A stretch of 64,000 bases of DNA from Arachidicoccus rhizosphaerae. GTDB taxonomy: Bacteria > Bacteroidota > Bacteroidia > Chitinophagales > Chitinophagaceae. The notes under the pieces are model-generated. The model made no database searches and was not told the origin of the DNA. It saw only the letters and a list, made by a program, of their open reading frames with translations. Where the stretch lies: positions 186,001 through 250,000 of the forward strand of contig NZ_FNQY01000004.1 in NCBI RefSeq assembly GCF_900107765.1, written 5' to 3'. A program made the translations under genes and the position numbers. Shown piece after piece: positions 61,744 through 64,000 of this stretch; within the stretch, counting starts at the first letter, position 1; every line of letters starts with the position of its first letter.

Positions 61744-63087
61744 TCAATTTTGAGTTGTTAATGAATCAATGACTTGTTTTAGGCTGTCGAGCTGGTGTTG
61801 GGTTTGGAGTTGGGCGATTTGTGCGGTGGAAAGACTGGTTTGGAGTTCCGCTTTCAACTTTTCGAGGGCCTGTTGACTCCTTATATCTGCCTTCTGGATT
61901 TCAAGTTGCAGGCTGTCCATTTGCAGACCTTTTTGCAGGGTGTACATTTGATTTTGCAGCAGTGATTTTTCGTAATTCAATTTTTCGTTTTCAAGGGTGG
62001 TTGACCTTTTGGTATTGTCGATTCTGAACTGGATGAGCTGCGCGGGAATGGAGACAATGGATTTAGCGATATTGATGGGAATGGAAATGAAGCCTTCCAC
62101 GGAGGAGGGCTTGTAGATTGAATTAGACAGAACGACTCCGTCAGCGATAGTAACATTATTTGTTTGTCGAACAAATGCCGTTCTTTTAATAGGGATCACG
62201 ATTAATTTACCGGGATCCGCAATTGTCACATATGAGGTTTGTGACTGGATCTGATCAGGTTTCGATTCTGAAATCGGACTTATCTTAACGGTTATATTTT
62301 TAAGGGGTCTGGTTAAAATACCTTTAACTTCTCTTCTATTACTATCCCTTTTAGTCAGCAAATACCCAATTGTAGTATCAATTCCTGGTCTAGAAACTGC
62401 ACGTGGAAGTTTAGACAGATTATCTGACGAAATATTAAAATTAGCAGCCAATGTTGCTGGTAAAGCCTCGGGCTTAACTTCATTTTCGAGTACCAGATTC
62501 CAATGAACTTCTTTAGGTACCTGTGATAATTCAGACACCTTGATTGCAATGGTATCTGTAAAGTCTTTTATTTTAACAAAGGAACCAGCAAGTATCGGTT
62601 GGTCGCCTGCCCAATTTTTTTTATCAGCATCTGAAAGGGGAAGGATAACCTCTGATCCTTGGGCAATAGCCTCAACTATAGCGGCAGTTTTGTCTTCTGT
62701 GACAACATTTACAGTTTCTAGGAGTCCTTTGGCATTAACCGCGTATTTAATGGAATCCGTCATCAATGCATTAGGTTTGTAATTCAGCGATAACAATTCC
62801 CTCGTATCGGCGATCATTTCGGGCATGAGTTCAAAACGCTCCGAAAGGACTCTGCTGTATGGCGTAAGTACACTGTCTTTTTTTGTGTAGACCACGGCCA
62901 CTTTAGCGGTCACATGAATATTAAGCAATGTTTCGGGGAGATAGTAATAAACGGTGGCGTCTTTGGCTATGTCAGAGGAGTAATTGGTTTTCACGACGGC
63001 GCAGCCTGCGAAAAACAGTAGGATAATCAGGCCGAGAAGAAAGACAGTCGTAACAGTTTTTTCATTTAATGGAATACAAGTTTGCAT
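61744..63087 (-). CDS. Coiled-coil lipoprotein of unknown function
   Basis: A 447-residue lipoprotein (FFAGC, cysteine 29). Residues about 40-350 are beta-rich and begin NYSSDIAKDATVYYYLPETLLNIHVTAKV, with ELLSLNYKPNALMTDSIKYAVNAKGLL, WNLVLENEVKPEALPA and VVLSNSIYKPSSVEGFISIP. The final 95 residues form a long coiled coil rich in Gln, Leu and Lys (LENEKLNYEKSLLQNQMYTL, LQLEIQKADIRSQQALEKLK, TQHQLDSLKQVIDSLTTQN). No catalytic motif or named family is recognised. The layout, a lipid-anchored beta body with a tail coil, suggests a periplasmic scaffold. It has no close operon neighbours. Confidence 0.75.
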   Translation of the reverse strand: MQTCIPLNEKTVTTVFLLGLIILLFFAGCAVVKTNYSSDIAKDATVYYYLPETLLNIHVTAKVAVVYTKKDSVLTPYSRVLSERFELMPEMIADTRELLSLNYKPNALMTDSIKYAVNAKGLLETVNVVTEDKTAAIVEAIAQGSEVILPLSDADKKNWAGDQPILAGSFVKIKDFTDTIAIKVSELSQVPKEVHWNLVLENEVKPEALPATLAANFNISSDNLSKLPRAVSRPGIDTTIGYLLTKRDSNRREVKGILTRPLKNITVKISPISESKPDQIQSQTSYVTIADPGKLIVIPIKRTAFVRQTNNVTIADGVVLSNSIYKPSSVEGFISIPINIAKSIVSIPAQLIQFRIDNTKRSTTLENEKLNYEKSLLQNQMYTLQKGLQMDSLQLEIQKADIRSQQALEKLKAELQTSLSTAQIAQLQTQHQLDSLKQVIDSLTTQN

Positions 63088-63352
63088 AAAGGCAATAGTT
63101 AAGTCCGTTTATAGTTTTCAAGACAAAGTCAGTCAATCAATAAATCCGGGTGGATTTCATTAGTTAGTGGCAAAAACATTCAACGCAAAAACGAATGCGT
63201 TTGTAAATACTTAAACGAAGATAACGAGATTTGAGAACAGAAAAATCAGAGGATGAGGGGAATTTTTAAAATTAGGGAAAATTATAATCTGTATAGATTG
63301 ATTATCAATGATGGAATTTTTGAAATCGGTGGCCACGTATTTTATATTTAAA

Positions 63353-63387
63353 AGGCCGCTCAGGTAAAATAAATTCCGGAGCGACCT
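63353..63387 (-). terminator. Terminator of the 20-residue peptide gene
   Basis: On the minus strand AGGTCGCTC and GAGCGGCCT (63379-63387 and 63353-63361) form a 9-bp stem with one G/T pair, followed by TTTAAATATAAAA. A second, weaker hairpin (63399-63425, ATCAACAGC/GCTGTTTGAT) lies between it and the peptide stop codon. Beyond it, 63088-63350 contains nothing I can support. Confidence 0.68.
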
Positions 63388-63440
63388 CTTAATGAATTAT
63401 CAACAGCTTGATTCTGCTGTTTGATAGTAGGAGGAGGATA

Positions 63441-63503
63441 CTAAAGACCCAGACCGCCTAATAACGAGGCTAAAGTAGCCAGTAAACCTGATAGGATACC
63501 CAT
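63441..63503 (-). CDS. Candidate 20-residue hydrophobic peptide
   Basis: ATG at 63503 opens a 20-codon frame reading MGILSGLLATLASLLGGLGL. It is uncharged apart from the termini, made almost wholly of Gly, Leu, Ala, Ser, Ile and Thr, and long enough to cross or insert into a membrane as one helix. A consensus promoter and palindrome lie 80-115 nt upstream and two hairpins lie downstream, so the unit would be a transcript of about 230 nt. It sits next to an AbiH-like gene on the same strand. Small toxins, modulin-like peptides or a peptide encoded on a regulatory RNA are possible. Expression is unproven. Confidence 0.5.
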   Translation of the reverse strand: MGILSGLLATLASLLGGLGL

Positions 63504-63584
63504 AGTTTTACATTTATAATTGTGATAGCCTACTCTGTTTTGATAATAGGGTTTTCGGCAAATCCCCTTCAGCTAACCGAGACA

Positions 63585-63619
63585 CAAAAATAAATGCGGC
63601 AGTGTCAGAATCTGACAAA
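63585..63619 (-). promoter_or_regulatory. Promoter with palindromic operator for the small peptide unit
   Basis: On the minus strand: -33 TTTG (63616-63619), 23 nt, -7 TATTTTTG (63585-63592). The perfect palindrome TGTCAGA-A-TCTGACA (63603-63617) overlaps the -33 box and spacer. A start near 63580 gives a leader of about 77 nt. It lies 37 nt past the AbiH stop codon. Confidence 0.6.
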
Positions 63620-63655
63620 ACCATCAGGCGCTTGGATTTAATTATATCGAAGCTC

Positions 63656-64000
63656 CTAGTCTACCTGCGGCATGTGGGAAGATTTATCGATGGATACGAT
63701 TTTGCGACGCATCATGGGTTTGTCTTTAAAATGGCGGGAGATTTCCTGGGTAAGTTCAGTGTAGTTATTCTTGTGTTCATTTTCCTGATAATAGTAGATT
63801 TTGATGGATTTACAGTTTTCATGCTCGAAGATCATATTAAGCATAGTACGACCGGAAAGACCGCAGGAGTGGCCGAGAATGAAGACCTGGTATTCATCGG
63901 AGTCCAGAAAACGAATGAGGTTATAGTAGTTGGAAGTCTTGAAGTATCCGAAGGATTTGATGTGCTCGAAATAGTCATTGGTTTTCTCCAGTTGCATTTT
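63656..64000 (-). CDS. AbiH-like abortive infection protein, C-terminal part (runs off right edge)
   Basis: The frame is open to the right edge, where codon AAA precedes an internal ATG at 63997, so these 114 residues are the C-terminus only. EYQVFILGHSCGLSGRTMLNMIFEHENCKSIKIYYYQ followed by NNYTELTQEISRHF and MRRKIV resembles the C-terminal region of AbiH-type proteins, where a GHSxGxSD-like motif is conserved. Here Cys stands for the common Leu and Gly for Asp. AbiH systems abort phage infection by an unclear mechanism. The rest of the gene and possible partners lie outside the window. Confidence 0.65.
   Translation of the reverse strand, partial: KMQLEKTNDYFEHIKSFGYFKTSNYYNLIRFLDSDEYQVFILGHSCGLSGRTMLNMIFEHENCKSIKIYYYQENEHKNNYTELTQEISRHFKDKPMMRRKIVSIDKSSHMPQVD

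Noticed and set aside
1-64000. CRISPR arrays, insertion sequences, tRNA or rRNA genes
   Set aside because: No regularly spaced direct repeats of CRISPR type, no transposase motifs with terminal repeats and no tRNA-like folds were found by reading. A dedicated scan could still find a weak case.

Overview
The window looks like a chromosome segment of a Bacteroidota bacterium, probably of the Chitinophagaceae type. The evidence is a SusC/SusD pair, many secreted or lipoprotein glycosidases, a type IX secretion C-terminal signal, and promoters of the Bacteroidota form (TTTG, about 20 nt, TAnnTTTG). I see no rRNA, tRNA, CRISPR array or insertion sequence. Placement below phylum is inference.

Positions 1-37900 form one large minus-strand polysaccharide utilization locus (PUL). 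It reads as three consecutive transcription units. Unit 1 (37659 to 18016) holds SusC, SusD, a multidomain pectate lyase, a TIM-barrel hydrolase, an (alpha/alpha)6 glycosidase, a GH95 and a GH2 with a malectin domain. Unit 2 (17592 to 8223) holds a DUF3826 protein, two paralogous PL1 pectate lyases, a beta-helix/TIM-barrel fusion and a GH140-type lipoprotein. Unit 3 (7967 past the left edge) holds a GH43, a propeller enzyme, an SGNH acetylesterase, a GH2 and the N-terminus of a GH78 rhamnosidase. Each unit begins with nearly the same 38-40 bp promoter/operator (8080-8117, 17774-17813, 37864-37903), and hairpin terminators close units 1 and 2. A GH28 and a further propeller enzyme (39929-42700, plus strand) look like satellites of the locus. 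PL1, GH28, GH78, GH95, GH140, GH43 and GH2 together point to pectin, possibly including its apiose-bearing side chains. The substrate is inferred.

The remainder is ordinary chromosome with several small regulatory modules. These are a HAD nucleotidase divergent from a DeoR regulator, with five TGCA repeats at exact 10-bp spacing between them; a GlxA-type AraC regulator divergent from a tandem SRPBCC protein; a GH20 operon; a phosphoesterase plus diheme peroxidase operon; a retropepsin-like protein; a CobW/COG0523 GTPase with a palindromic operator; an ArsR-SRPBCC pair with a 17-bp perfect inverted repeat; a TetR-FabF operon whose promoter predicts a leaderless mRNA; a T9SS-exported FG-GAP protein; a RibD-like reductase; and a coiled-coil lipoprotein.

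The right edge holds the C-terminus of an AbiH-like abortive infection protein. Just downstream lies a very small transcription unit encoding a 20-residue hydrophobic peptide, with its own promoter, palindromic operator and terminator. This unit, the shared PUL promoter, the GH95 domain insertion, the beta-helix/TIM fusion and the 10-bp-phased repeats are the observations most worth following up.
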